From NCBI GenBank assembly GCA_036940085.1, contig JALLBK010001079.1, positions 1-10,234 on the forward strand: 10,234 bases of DNA, written 5' to 3'. The stretch comes from Discostella pseudostelligera (lineage: Eukaryota > Bacillariophyta > Thalassiosirophyceae > Thalassiosirales > Thalassiosiraceae). Below the pieces are notes generated by a model that ran no database searches, was not told the DNA's origin, and worked only from the letters and a program-made list of their open reading frames with translations. Shown here piece by piece: positions 1-8,488 of the stretch. The position numbers and the translations under genes were made by a program. Position 1 is the first letter of the stretch; each line of letters starts with the position of its first letter.

Positions 1-1082
1 TGTACTCAAATTGGATGAATTTCTTATTTCGTATCGACAAGGTATTGGGTAAAACAAAGATCTTCAAGAGAAGTGGAGTTGGGATCATCACCAATGGGGT
101 TAGTGCGTCTGTCCTTTTCTTCTCTCCTCGTCCTCCCAACCCGGAAGAAGACGAGGAACTGCTTCAGAGCATACAGCAATTGTCGATGAATCCTCTCAAT
201 GACGAAGACATCAGCATCGACAGCAGCACTATAAATTCAATCATCGTCGTCAATGAAGGGGTTATGGATGAGGACGGAAACAATGATGACAATGTCGAGA
301 CTATTGGAGATGACTTTTCGACTGTATATATCCATGATGGTACTGTTCAGTATTCGATGATTTACTTGAGCTTATTTGTTATCATGGATGTCGTTGTCTA
401 ATACTTATTGTCATTATGTTCTATTATATTTTGCAACTCAGGGGTTATCAACCTACAGGGAAAGTTGTATGAGCTTTCTAATGATCCTGGTTGCAGTAAT
501 ATCATGGAAGTGCAAGTCTATTGCCAAGGTCAACTTGTTAAAACTATCCGCTTAACGCGAAATGGATATTACGAACAATCCTTACTAAACCTATCAACGA
601 AACGATGGAAGGCATGGAATAGCCGTCCAAAGTTGAAGGAGCTATCGAGAGGAAGCCGAATCCATCACTTCAAGACTGCGGATATGCATCAAATCAACCT
701 ATCGATGCAGTACTACGAAGGTATTCCAGTAGGCTGTCAAGAACGTATGAGGGATAAGATTCGGGATCGCAAGCTAATCCCCAAGAAGTTTGAGCGTCTC
801 CGATTACTTACCTATAAGATGAAGCAACGTACCATTCATCGTTTCCTTTCTGATCTGGTTAACTTTTGTGGCGAAGAGCTACCAATCATGTACTTTGGCA
901 ATGGAGTTTTTTCATCGGGTGGGAAGGGACAACGCAGTGTTCCCTGTAAATGGGTTAAACGGGAATGCAAGAACTACTTTACTTGCTTTTCTGTAAATGA
1001 ATTTCGGACTAGCCAGATTTGCCCAACATGTAACACTCGACTATTGAATGTGATTGTTTGTTTGATTAGCGAGGTTGCATAG
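1..1082 (+). CDS. Fanzor-type (eukaryotic TnpB-like) RNA-guided nuclease, N-terminal and central part; broken at the 3' end
   Basis: Two blocks, 1-339 and 442-1082, read in one frame across a 102-bp intron. The frame is open to the window edge, so the true start lies upstream. Block 1 carries the motif GIITNGVSASVLFF, close to the TDGxSxSVLF motif before the RuvC core in Fanzors, then an acidic linker of about 70 residues. Block 2 begins near RuvC-I, seen as NDPGCSNI with the candidate catalytic Asp at 483-485. Next come LTRNGYYEQS, the RuvC-II region YFGNGVFSSGGKG (891-929), and VNEFRTSQICPTC, with a Glu at 999-1001 and the first zinc CxxC at 1020-1031. The canonical RuvC-II Glu position appears to hold G or N; Fanzors are known to use a displaced Glu, and the Glu of NEFRTS fits that. 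After 1052 the frame gives nine unrelated residues and a stop, so the second cysteine pair and RuvC-III Asp are absent here. They occur at 8489-8771. The known family role is RNA-guided DNA cleavage by transposon-borne nucleases. Family assignment comes from motif reading only; as it stands this copy should be inactive. Confidence 0.8.
340..441 (+). other. Spliceosomal intron in the Fanzor-type gene
   Basis: The donor is G|GTACTG at 340 and the acceptor is AACTCAG|GG ending at 441. Length is 102 bp, phase 1, and the split codon is Gly. The segment holds an in-frame TAA (399-401) and an AT-rich, hydrophobic translation unlike its flanks. Removing it joins an acidic linker directly to the RuvC-I strand, as expected for a Fanzor. 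Its length is a multiple of three, so only the internal stop reveals it. Confidence 0.75.
992..1052 (+). repeat. 61-bp exact direct repeat, left copy
   Basis: This segment is identical to 8489-8549 over 61 bases and the two diverge at once afterwards (ATTGTTTG here, CGGAAACA there). It encodes the conserved VNEFRTSQICPTC motif and the residues up to LLNV. The right copy starts immediately after the single N, so nothing can be said about its natural left flank. An exact match of this size with abrupt ends is typical of a k-mer overlap between assembled contigs. Confidence 0.97.
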
Positions 1083-1196
1083 ATTTAAGACTGTAGAAAT
1101 GAAATCATTTTGTACTTTGAAGCACAGGGTTGCTATCTACCCGCCTTGGTAACATCTACTTATCCCGACATGATGACTCCTCTAGAGCAATTATGA

Positions 1197-1202
1197 AATA
1201 AA
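1197..1202 (+). terminator. Candidate polyadenylation hexamer AATAAA
   Basis: AATAAA lies 115 bp past the stop of the left Fanzor fragment and about 320 bp before the kinase start. It also follows directly on a TGA (1194-1196) that would end an alternative last exon of the Fanzor copy. It is a motif match only, in an AT-rich stretch. Confidence 0.3.
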
Positions 1203-1321
1203 TGATCATCCACTAATCATTTGATGTTGCAGTCCGATAGATCTTCGTAGTTCACCTCGCATGCAATCATAAAGGAGCAGGAGTATCGTAGTTGATGTTG
1301 TTGTAGTAGTGCCTGTCCCAC

Positions 1322-1357
1322 TTTTTGGCGGGAGAGAGCATTTTTGGCGGGAGAGAG
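1322..1357 (+). promoter_or_regulatory. Two tandem E2F-like boxes upstream of the PI4K gene
   Basis: The 17-bp string TTTTTGGCGGGAGAGAG occurs twice, at 1322-1338 and 1341-1357, with starts 19 bp apart. The core TTTGGCGGG matches the known E2F/DP consensus TTTSSCGC on one strand with a small deviation. Position is about 170-200 bp upstream of the chosen start codon, where promoter elements would be expected. Binding by E2F is an inference; the exact tandem duplication is seen directly. Confidence 0.45.
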
Positions 1358-1378
1358 GGTTCGACTCGACTCGATCAC

Positions 1379-1396
1379 ATTTGCAAATTACACGTG
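1379..1396. promoter_or_regulatory. Palindromic motifs: ATTTGCAAAT and G-box CACGTG
   Basis: A perfect 10-bp palindrome ATTTGCAAAT (1379-1388) is followed two bases later by the palindrome CACGTG (1391-1396), the core site of bHLH and bZIP factors. Both lie between the E2F-like boxes and the kinase start codon, within an otherwise gene-free stretch. No transcription evidence is available, and short palindromes arise by chance. Confidence 0.3.
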
Positions 1397-1451
1397 GAGG
1401 ACAAATTTTGATTTTCCAATTTTTTTGCACCACGCACTCCACACAACCCAA

Positions 1452-1481
1452 ATGAACCCGACCATGGCGGCCGCCTCCTAG
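1452..1481 (+). other. Upstream ORF of nine codons in the PI4K leader
   Basis: ATG at 1452 opens MNPTMAAAS and closes at TAG 1479-1481, 44 bases before the main ATG at 1526. A second in-frame ATG at 1464 sits in the strong context ACCATGG. The main frame is different and has a stop at 1409-1411, so this is not part of the main protein. If the transcript starts upstream of 1452, this short ORF would reduce or regulate kinase translation. The rest of 1083-1525 shows no other gene. Confidence 0.4.
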
Positions 1482-1525
1482 AGACATTGCCCACCCTACG
1501 CCACCCGCCACCCATCCTCTCAGCC

Positions 1526-4500
1526 ATGAGCCCGTACCCCGCCACCCGTCGCAATGGTGTCTGCACTGGGTCACTATGGAAATCCCATTCACGCATCAGA
1601 GGCAGCAGCACTGCCAGCAGCAACAGCACCTCGCCAGCAGCAGCTGGACAAGATTCGCCGACGGCGGTGGACCCTGCCGTATCTTTGGATGGCATTCTTG
1701 CCGAAGCCAATGAGCGACAGCGGGCACATGAATTCTGTGTTCTGGTGGGGAATATAATGTGGAGCTATTCAGATGTTTGGGCGTATGCCAAGGGTGATCC
1801 ACCAACGGTAAGGCCACACTATCTTTTTCATTTGTGTCATTTGTATTGCTCTGGAGATTCGGCAAACTTACTCATCATTTGCATTATTTTATCCATCGGG
1901 TGTAGTCTGAAATTCGAATTGTGGGAGCATCGGCTTGGAATCCACCCACGAGAGCACGTCGCAAGCTATCATCATCGTCACCTGCTGCTGCGTCATCTAC
2001 AAATACTATAACCAAAGTCGCTTCGGAAGCGACCACTACTGGCACTGGCACTTCTACGTCATTGAAATCATTAGACTTTTTAATTGTCACCTATTGCAGC
2101 ACCCATGTACGCTGTTCTGCTCCAACAACATTAGATAAAGAGGAGTGGTTGGCTGCATTGCATTCTGGATTGGAGGGGAGCATTATGGAAAATCGTATCG
2201 AGACATTCATGGTGTTGAGCAACCGACACAAGCAGCAGGATCCATCCATAGTAGAATTTTCACGTCGGCGATCTTCGGATGACATTAGTGAAATTGAATC
2301 AAATTCTGGAGATACTGACGATTTGCGGAGTAAGTCAGACAGGATGGTGCAATCGGCCATCGCCAGTGCCGTATCAGTATTTGAAGCAGAAAGTTCATCC
2401 CGTCCGTTATTGCCACCACTTCCTCGTGCTGAGGTGAGACAACTAAAGAAATCATCAACATGCCTAGTAGAGGGAGATTCATCGGCCACTCCCTTCCATA
2501 GTGAATTCGGGGGAAGCAACGCAGTAGAGGCCACCACCACAAGCCTTCCCTTGACTGGATATATTTCTCCATGTGATGACAGATCGGCACCACCCTCTGA
2601 TATTCACTGCTTTGCATGTGGGCGATACCCACCGGAACATGCCATGAGGATTGATGCCTCGCCACTTCCTGAATACGGGATGGAAGTTCGAGTTGATTTA
2701 TGCCATGACTGCTCGATTGCCGAGGGTGTTTTGCGGCATGTTCGTTACTTGGAGGGTCTGTACGAAGCTGATGCACGTGATAGAGCAGCGATCCGAATGG
2801 CATGGGCCGAAGTGAAGGAGGTGGTGGATCGTCAAAAATGGGAAAATGCTGGACTGGAAGGAGAAGTGCCGAAAAGTGATGCAACTCTGAGTTATGGTGA
2901 CAATCATGAGTCTGCCAAACTTGAAAAGTCGACGACTGGTGCATCCAACGTAACGTTTGACGCATTTTTAGAAGATGCTCTGTTGGAGCTTGTCTGCAAT
3001 GAAAGTTTTGTTGCATATCGCCTCAGTTCGAATACTGTTGATTATCTTTGCAAAGGGCTTGAGATGCAAAGGAACGACGGTGCTCAGCACTTTGTTGAGA
3101 GTATTGAGGAGTGTGCACAAGCTGCAGGTAGCTCGTGTTTCTTTGGTGGGGAGCATGAATTAGCGGCAATGCAGAATACGGATCGGACAAACGAGGCTAT
3201 ATCCATGAAGAAAGAATCTTTCAAGGTGGCTGGAGATATGAGTGCCGCTCTCAAGTTGTTGTATCAATATGCTTTGCCATCAGAAAGTAGAAATTTACCT
3301 CCGACATCACACCTCCGCAGCTCTCGGTTACGGGATGATGCTGACATGTTGGTAGCCATATTGGAATTCTTCCTAGACCTGTGTGAGCAAGGACAGATTG
3401 ACGCAGTTTCCTTCTTTTGGCCACAGCTCTGTCACATTCACATGCAAATGCTTCCACCGAGGGATACGGAAGAAATGATACGAGTCGAGTTGATGGAAGA
3501 CTTTCTTCTCACTGTGTCTATTCGATACTCGGTTCATCTCGCATTGAATTTAGTTTGGGGCCTCACTGCTGATCTCGAGGAGGGCTTAGGATCATCGACG
3601 TCTTCCACCTCAGTCACCCGCCGGCGGAGCTTCGCTATTCTTCGATTTGTTTCCGAATTGGAAAGTTTACTCTTTGATTTCGAAGGTGGTTGGGGTGGCG
3701 GTGGGGTCAGCTTGCGTAGCATGCTCGCGCCCACTCAACATCAGGCAACATTGCTTAGAGACGCCATGTCGCTTGTTCAGCTTCGAAGGAGATTTGGATC
3801 GCAATTTTTGACAAGGAGTGTTCGTCTCGATAATCTACGTGTTGAAGCATTGGAGCGGCTTGAAAAAAATCCAATTATTGGTGACAACATGGCAATGAAA
3901 GCATTGATTGCTCAAAATGCCGCATATTTCTCTTCCCAAATCACATTCGCGCGCAAGCTCGGAGATATTGCTGAAAAATTACGATTCATGAGAGTTGAGA
4001 AACGCTCGGAAACACTACGAAGAGAACTCAAAGAAATAAATGAATCCGAGAGGATGTTGGGCGGGGATCCATTGAACAGAATGTGTAAACCGGGGAAATT
4101 TCAAAAGACAGTTCATATTCCTATCGATGAAGGTCACGTATTCAGAAGTAAGGCGCGTACTCCTGTCCTACTTCTGGCAGAACTTGTGGAGGATCCTCCT
4201 AAGCCCATTAGCGCTACGATCCGAAATGGCATCGACGTAACTGGAACAATTGAAAAGGTCTGCGATGTTCTCGACCCGACTGGGGGGCACGGGCCCGAGA
4301 GTGACCATGATTCCTCGTCGCAAGCTTCGCCGACATCTTCCAGCGCTGAGAAAATATGTACTCCTATCGATCAGGATCAAAGAGAGATGGAGGTAGATTT
4401 GTGTCCCGAATCACCATCGCGCCACCCTATCGAAGCGTCGACTACAACCCCGGGATGTCGTAAGTCGATAACTTGTCTCGTTTGTTGCTTCGTAATTTCC

Positions 4501-6410
4501 CGCACTAACTTCTGACTGCGCGCATTTTCGTAGTATCTTCAAAGCTCCTTACCCTCACCCCAAAGGTGTCCGATGCAACCAATGTCACCGACGAGGGAAA
4601 AGAAATGATGGCTGATATGATTGCTACCCTAATGACGAACAAACCTCACAATTTACATGTTCCATTCATGGACGAAAGTGACCCCGATAGTGACGGTAAC
4701 CATGCTAGTGAAGTTCAAATTTCTCACCAGAACACCGTCCTGGCAAATGGAGGCGAATGCATTGTCACCGTGCACCCAACTCCTGTAGCGAAGGAAACCG
4801 CGTCATCGAAAGCTGAATGTGATGACGCTAGAAAACTTTCAGCACTTGGGTCTGTCCTTCAAGTAAAGGCAAACTTATCATCAGCGGACTTCTCCAAAAG
4901 TTCAGGTCTACACCTAACAGCAGATGGGCAATTTCGCCGTGATGTGTTATTTGCTATAATGGAGCGAGGAATGAGGGGAAACAATATCATTGCGAAAGGC
5001 GCTGCCACAGCGGCACGCAGAGCTATTCAATCCATGGATCGTAAGCGAGCGCTTGCGCTAATGAATGATCCATCCGCTGATACGGAACTCTCGGGTAGGA
5101 AAGGAAGCGTCAAGAGTGATATTTCTATCAATGCGTCAGCCGATGAAGGCGAGGTCATTGAGGCCCTTCGCTTGCTGATCATCCAGAATCAGGTAGCGCA
5201 GGAAAATTTAAGCACCGAAAATCCTGCCAAGTCTAACAGAAATCGATCGGGTTCGGTAGAAGTCGACGCCGGGACAGAATTAACTGATCGACCTCAGAAA
5301 GGAGTAGATGCTGGTGAAGTTGACCACAGATTAGCAGGATGTGGTCGAATTTCAACTTCCGTTCTTTCTGCTTTACGACTGTGGAAGGGAGGCATTGTTA
5401 GCAACGGGGAGCTTCTTGTGCTGGTTCATAAAGACCTTCAATTTTTGAAGCATTCCGCAGCTTTTGGTTCCACCGATGAGAACAATCTCATTGAAGATTC
5501 TGCTTTCTGGGGTCGATTCTCTTACGGCGAGCGTTGGGCAGAGAAGAAAGCCCGGCTGGCAGCTTCTAGCCCGCATGGATCCTTGCCTCAGTGGAATTTG
5601 ATCGGATTCATTGTGAAATCAAATGACGACTTGCGCCAAGAGGCTTTTGTGATGCAGCTAATAGTTCTCTGCGAGGAGGCATTTCGAACAGCAGGACTTG
5701 ACCTTTGGGTTCATCCGTACCATATTGTTGCAACTGGTCTTTCCACGGGCATCATAGAATGTGTAAAAGATGCCATGTCATTCGATTCGTTGAAGAAGAG
5801 ACCGGGGTATGGATCTGATGGATTAGTAGGTCATTTCCAACGAATGACTGAAATTGCAGCTGACCCGTTCAAGGCATTGAATGAAGCAAAACAAAATTTT
5901 GTGAGCAGTCTCGCGGCTTACTCTCTCATGTCGTATTTATTCATGTTCAAGGATCGTCACAATGGCAATTTACTCCTCGACACAGCCGGCCATGTCATAC
6001 ACATAGACTTCGGGTTCGTTTTTGGGATAGCTCCGGGAGGATCCTTCAGTCTTGAGCAGTCAACCCCATTCAAGCTCACAGAGGAGATGCTTGAAGTAAT
6101 GGGCGGAATTGGGTCCCCTCTCTTCTCTGAGTTTGTGACATTATTCTGTTGCGGTTTCTTAGCGTTGCAAGCACACGCAGATACCTTCCTCACTGTGGTT
6201 GAAGTCACTTGTCGAGGAAGCAATTTCAACTGCTTTGATGGTAAAGATCCGGGAGAAGTTGTGTCTAAGTTACGTGAGCGATTCTGTCCCGACCTCAACA
6301 AGTCTCAAACAGTGGCTTATGCGTTGGACCTGATCAAATTCGCTACCGCATCATACGGAACAAAGCAGTACGACTACTATCAATATTTATCCCAGGGCAT
6401 TGCAACCTAA
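1526..6410 (+). CDS. PI4KB: Type III phosphatidylinositol 4-kinase, beta class, with N-terminal PH domain
   Basis: This enzyme phosphorylates the D4 position of phosphatidylinositol to make PI4P, which in known eukaryotes supports Golgi and trans-Golgi trafficking. Three exons (1526-1807, 1906-4459, 4534-6410) join in frame to about 1570 residues. Domains in order are: a PH-like domain at about 66-187, split by a Ser/Thr-rich loop and with EEWLAAL in its last helix; C329/C332/C360/C363, a possible zinc site; a helical PIK domain at about 573-654 (FFWPQLCHIHMQ); the kinase N-lobe strand TVHIPIDEGHVF at about 829; an insertion of roughly 440 residues; WAEKKARLA, then IVKSNDDLRQE with Lys1307; catalytic loop DRHNGN (Asp1419); activation-loop HIDFGF (Asp1437). 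The C-terminus YDYYQYLSQGIAT matches the PI4KB tail. All catalytic residues are present, so it should be active. The start is the first in-frame ATG after a stop at 1409-1411; an extra 5' exon is possible. Human PI4KB is about half this length. The class call rests on the DDLRQE region and the tail, which differ from PI4KA. Confidence 0.93.
1808..1905 (+). other. PI4K intron 1
   Basis: The donor is ACG|GTAAGG at 1808 and the acceptor is GGGTGTAG|TCT ending at 1905. Length is 98 bp, phase 0. Removing it joins the first PH-domain strands (FCVLVGNIMWSYSD) to the next strand (SEIRIVG). The two exons are in different frames, so this intron is needed to make a PH domain at all. Confidence 0.85.
4460..4533 (+). 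other. PI4K intron 2
   Basis: A strong donor GTAAGT starts at 4460 and the acceptor TTTTCGTAG ends at 4533. Length is 74 bp, phase 1. The upstream frame ends at a TGA (4513-4515) inside the intron, and the catalytic domain continues in another frame from 4534. The junction lies in the long disordered insertion of the kinase N-lobe, so neighbouring acceptors could not be told apart by homology. Confidence 0.85.
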
Positions 6411-6589
6411 CAATTCCAGCAACTCTCACCGCGACGTACAGTGCTGTCGTACCGGTAGATCCTAGTAAGCTATTAAATTTAAAAATTACAAAGTGTGGCA
6501 TTGTTTCAAGAATAGTCGCACGCTGTATCCTGTCGAGACTGTTGAGAGCTTGAGTGTTTGTCTGAACCCTTGTAACCATTACCAACAAA

Positions 6590-7260
6590 TTTGGTCAGTG
6601 CTGGTCGGCAGTTGTCCGCATTGTCAGCATGCATCCTTCTCGTCACTTCACAAACCAGTATGTGCCACCATTCTTTGTTGTACAATATTGGTCAGCATGC
6701 ATCCTAGTCAGAATCACTTGCATTGGTATGAATTGGTGAGCAGCACATGGAAGCATCATGATTGGTTGGCTGGCATCTGTCAGCATCATTATGCTCGGTA
6801 TGCAACCTTGTTACCAGTATCAGCGACATTGGTCAGCATCTGGTCAGCAGCATTAGTTTAATTGGTCAGTGTTGGTCAGCCTCAGTTGTCTGAATTATAA
6901 TCCAACAAATTGATCAGCATTATCATACTATGTCACCTTTTTCTTCATGTTCTGGAGCAGTCAGTGTTAGCCTCAGGAGCAGCAGTGTCCATTCTTGTGA
7001 CCATGATCACCGCCAGCAGTGATCAGTAATCATCAACTGCATTAGATACCCACTAGTGTGGTATATTATACAGCAGTAACAGCAGCATTTTTCAGCATCA
7101 TTCTTGGTGGGCATCTCCTTTACCTTCTTCTTGTTGGTCATTCACTTTCACCAGCATTCTTGGTCAGCACAACATTGGTCTGCTGACTGCTGAATTGGTC
7201 AGCATTCCTGGACAGCATTCAGCATGTTCACCTGCATTCATCTCACAATCATCCACCAAC
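6590..7260 (+). repeat. Degenerate repeat field built on TTGGTCAGCAT
   Basis: Irregular copies of (CA)TTGGTCAGCA(T/G) occur many times on the plus strand, for example near 6590, 6690, 6830, 6860, 7160 and 7196. Between them lie CAGCAT, CAGCAG and GTCAGTG variants. Spacing is uneven and units are badly decayed, as in an old tandem repeat. It starts about 180 bp after the kinase stop, so its first part may lie in the kinase 3' UTR. Open frames across it (such as 6493-6861) have no conserved features. The stretch 7261-7440 holds nothing I can identify. Confidence 0.7.
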
Positions 7261-7444
7261 ATCTCCATGGGAGAAGTCATTGCTGATGTCATTACCAGTA
7301 CCTTGCCACCTTGCGGGCTACTGTTTGCAGCATCAGCATGGTATTGTCTCATGCTATGAGCATGGCATGTACTACTGAAAAGGCAATCATTTTCATCTGT
7401 CATGGTGTGATGATGAGTTGGAGAAGAAAGGTGAACAATTATGA

Positions 7445-7660
7445 TTAATATAGGAGCAGTAGGAATTTACTATTATTAGGAGCAGATGGAGGATGGAGGA
7501 GCAGTTGGAGTAGATAGGGGGTATTAGGAGTAAGAGGAGCTGTACTAGTAGTAGGAACAAAGTTGAATAATAGCATACTAGACAGGAGAATTATCAGTAG
7601 AAGGAGATGTAAGTAAGCTATTAGAAGGAGCAGTTGGAGGAGTACAAAAGGAGCAGCACC
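7445..7660 (+). repeat. Purine-rich degenerate repeat, AGGAGCAGTTGGAG type
   Basis: The plus strand is mostly A and G, with recurrent AGGAGCAG followed by GTAGG, ATGGAGG or TTGGAGG (about 7451, 7479, 7498, 7626 and 7650). Units are irregular. Composition switches sharply to pyrimidine-rich at about 7670, so two opposite strand biases sit side by side. I see no gene here. Confidence 0.65.
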
Positions 7661-7669
7661 TGCGTGAGG

Positions 7670-7900
7670 ACCTGTATGCACATGCACATGGACATGCACA
7701 TGCACCTCTTTCCACCACATGCACTTCAATGCTCCTCCATGCACCTCCATGAACCACAACTCTTTGTAAATGCACATCCATGCCCCTCATCCATGCACCT
7801 GCACCTCAATGCACCTCACTCCATGTGTACTTCCATGCACCTGCACATGCATCTTCATGCACCTCCATGCACCTCATGCACCTCCATGCACTTACCCCCA
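7670..7900 (+). repeat. Degenerate repeat, CATGCACCTC type
   Basis: About 230 bp are built from CATGCACCTC and CCATGCACCTGCAC variants of roughly 10-12 bp. The plus strand has almost no G outside TGCA and TGG. The core TGCACCTC is shared with the 8-bp array that follows, so the two zones probably arose from one another. Overlapping open frames in three phases give His/Thr/Ser/Cys-rich strings that are products of the repeat, not genes. Confidence 0.8.
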
Positions 7901-7905
7901 ATCAC

Positions 7906-7993
7906 CTCTGCAACTCTGCAACTCTGCAACTCTGCAACTCTGCAACTCTGCACCTCTGCACCTCTGCACCTCTGCACCTCTGCACCTCTGCAC
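7906..7993 (+). repeat. 8-bp minisatellite: 5 x CTCTGCAA then 6 x CTCTGCAC
   Basis: Eleven perfect head-to-tail octamers are present. The first five (7906-7945) end in A and the next six (7946-7993) end in C, so two unit variants are cleanly blocked. Since 8 is not a multiple of 3, the array cycles through all frames and contains no stop on either strand, which explains the overlapping open frames here. On the minus strand, GG pairs recur every 8 bases. Confidence 0.97.
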
Positions 7994-8422
7994 CCCCTCT
8001 ACCTCTGCATCTCTGCATTGCTGCACATCTGCATCTCTGCACCTGAACCTCCAACTCCAAATCCACCTCCATCTCCATCTCCTCAATCTGTATCTGCATC
8101 TGCATCTGCACCTGTTCCTCTGCACTTCTTTTGCACCTCTGAACCTCTGCAAGTCTGCATCTCTGCATCACCCACCTCTGCACCTGTGAACCTGCATAAA
8201 CCTCTGTACCATTGCACCTGCACCTATGCACCTATGCATCTTTGCATCTATGCACCCCCTCTGTCTCTGCACCTCTGCACCTGAACCTCCACTTCCACCT
8301 CCTTCTCTTTACCTCTGCCCATCTGGAGCTGCATCTGCACCTGCTCCTCTGAACCTCCTCTGCACCTCTGCCACACCCACCTCTGTGCACCACCTCTGAA
8401 CCTTCATAAACCTCTCCATATT
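7994..8422 (+). repeat. Degenerate CTCTGCAC-type repeat between two perfect arrays
   Basis: About 430 bp consist of scattered octamer variants (TCTGCATC, CTCTGAAC, CTGCACCT), mixed with CTCCATCTCCA and TATGCACC pieces. Two stretches resemble each other: CTGAACCTCC(A) near 8042 and near 8281, each followed by a CCA/TCT-rich run and then GCATCTGCACCTG(T/C)TCCTCTG. This hints at an older, longer repeat unit of about 240 bp. No gene is visible. Confidence 0.75.
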
Positions 8423-8487
8423 CTCTGCACCTCTGCACCTCTGCACCTCTGCACCTCTGCACCTCTGCACCTCTGCACCTCTGCACC
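8423..8487 (+). repeat. Perfect 8-bp minisatellite CTCTGCAC, eight units, cut by the assembly gap
   Basis: Eight identical octamers (8423-8486) plus one base run straight into the N at 8488. No variation between units is seen, unlike in the flanking zone, which suggests a recent expansion or an assembly collapse. The true length of the array is not knowable from this sequence. Confidence 0.95.
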
Positions 8488-8488
8488 N
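8488..8488. other. Single-N assembly gap
   Basis: This is the only ambiguous base in the window. It separates a perfect minisatellite from a sequence that exactly repeats 992-1052. A one-base N at such a place is usually a scaffolder's placeholder rather than a miscalled base, so order, distance and haplotype across it are uncertain. Confidence 0.9.

Noticed and set aside
1206..1865. Minus-strand open frames over the PI4K promoter and exon 1
   Set aside because: They overlap the PH-domain exon in antisense, lack domains, and are Gly/Arg-rich only because the plus strand is C-rich.
2285..3016. Minus-strand open frame of 243 codons inside PI4K exon 2
   Set aside because: It lies opposite a clearly coding exon, has no recognisable domain, and its composition fits an antisense shadow.
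6493..6861. Plus-strand open frame of 122 codons after the PI4K gene
   Set aside because: It runs through the decayed TTGGTCAGCAT repeat, starts with no ATG at its listed beginning apart from frame chance, and shows no domain.
7634..8284. Several overlapping open frames, on both strands, with Thr/Ser/Leu/Cys-rich or Arg/Gln/Cys-rich repeats
   Set aside because: An 8-bp repeat without stops keeps all frames open. The peptides only mirror the DNA unit, and no start context or non-repeat domain is present.
7906..8487. CRISPR-like array
   Set aside because: The repeats are 8 bp head to tail without spacers, in a eukaryotic context.
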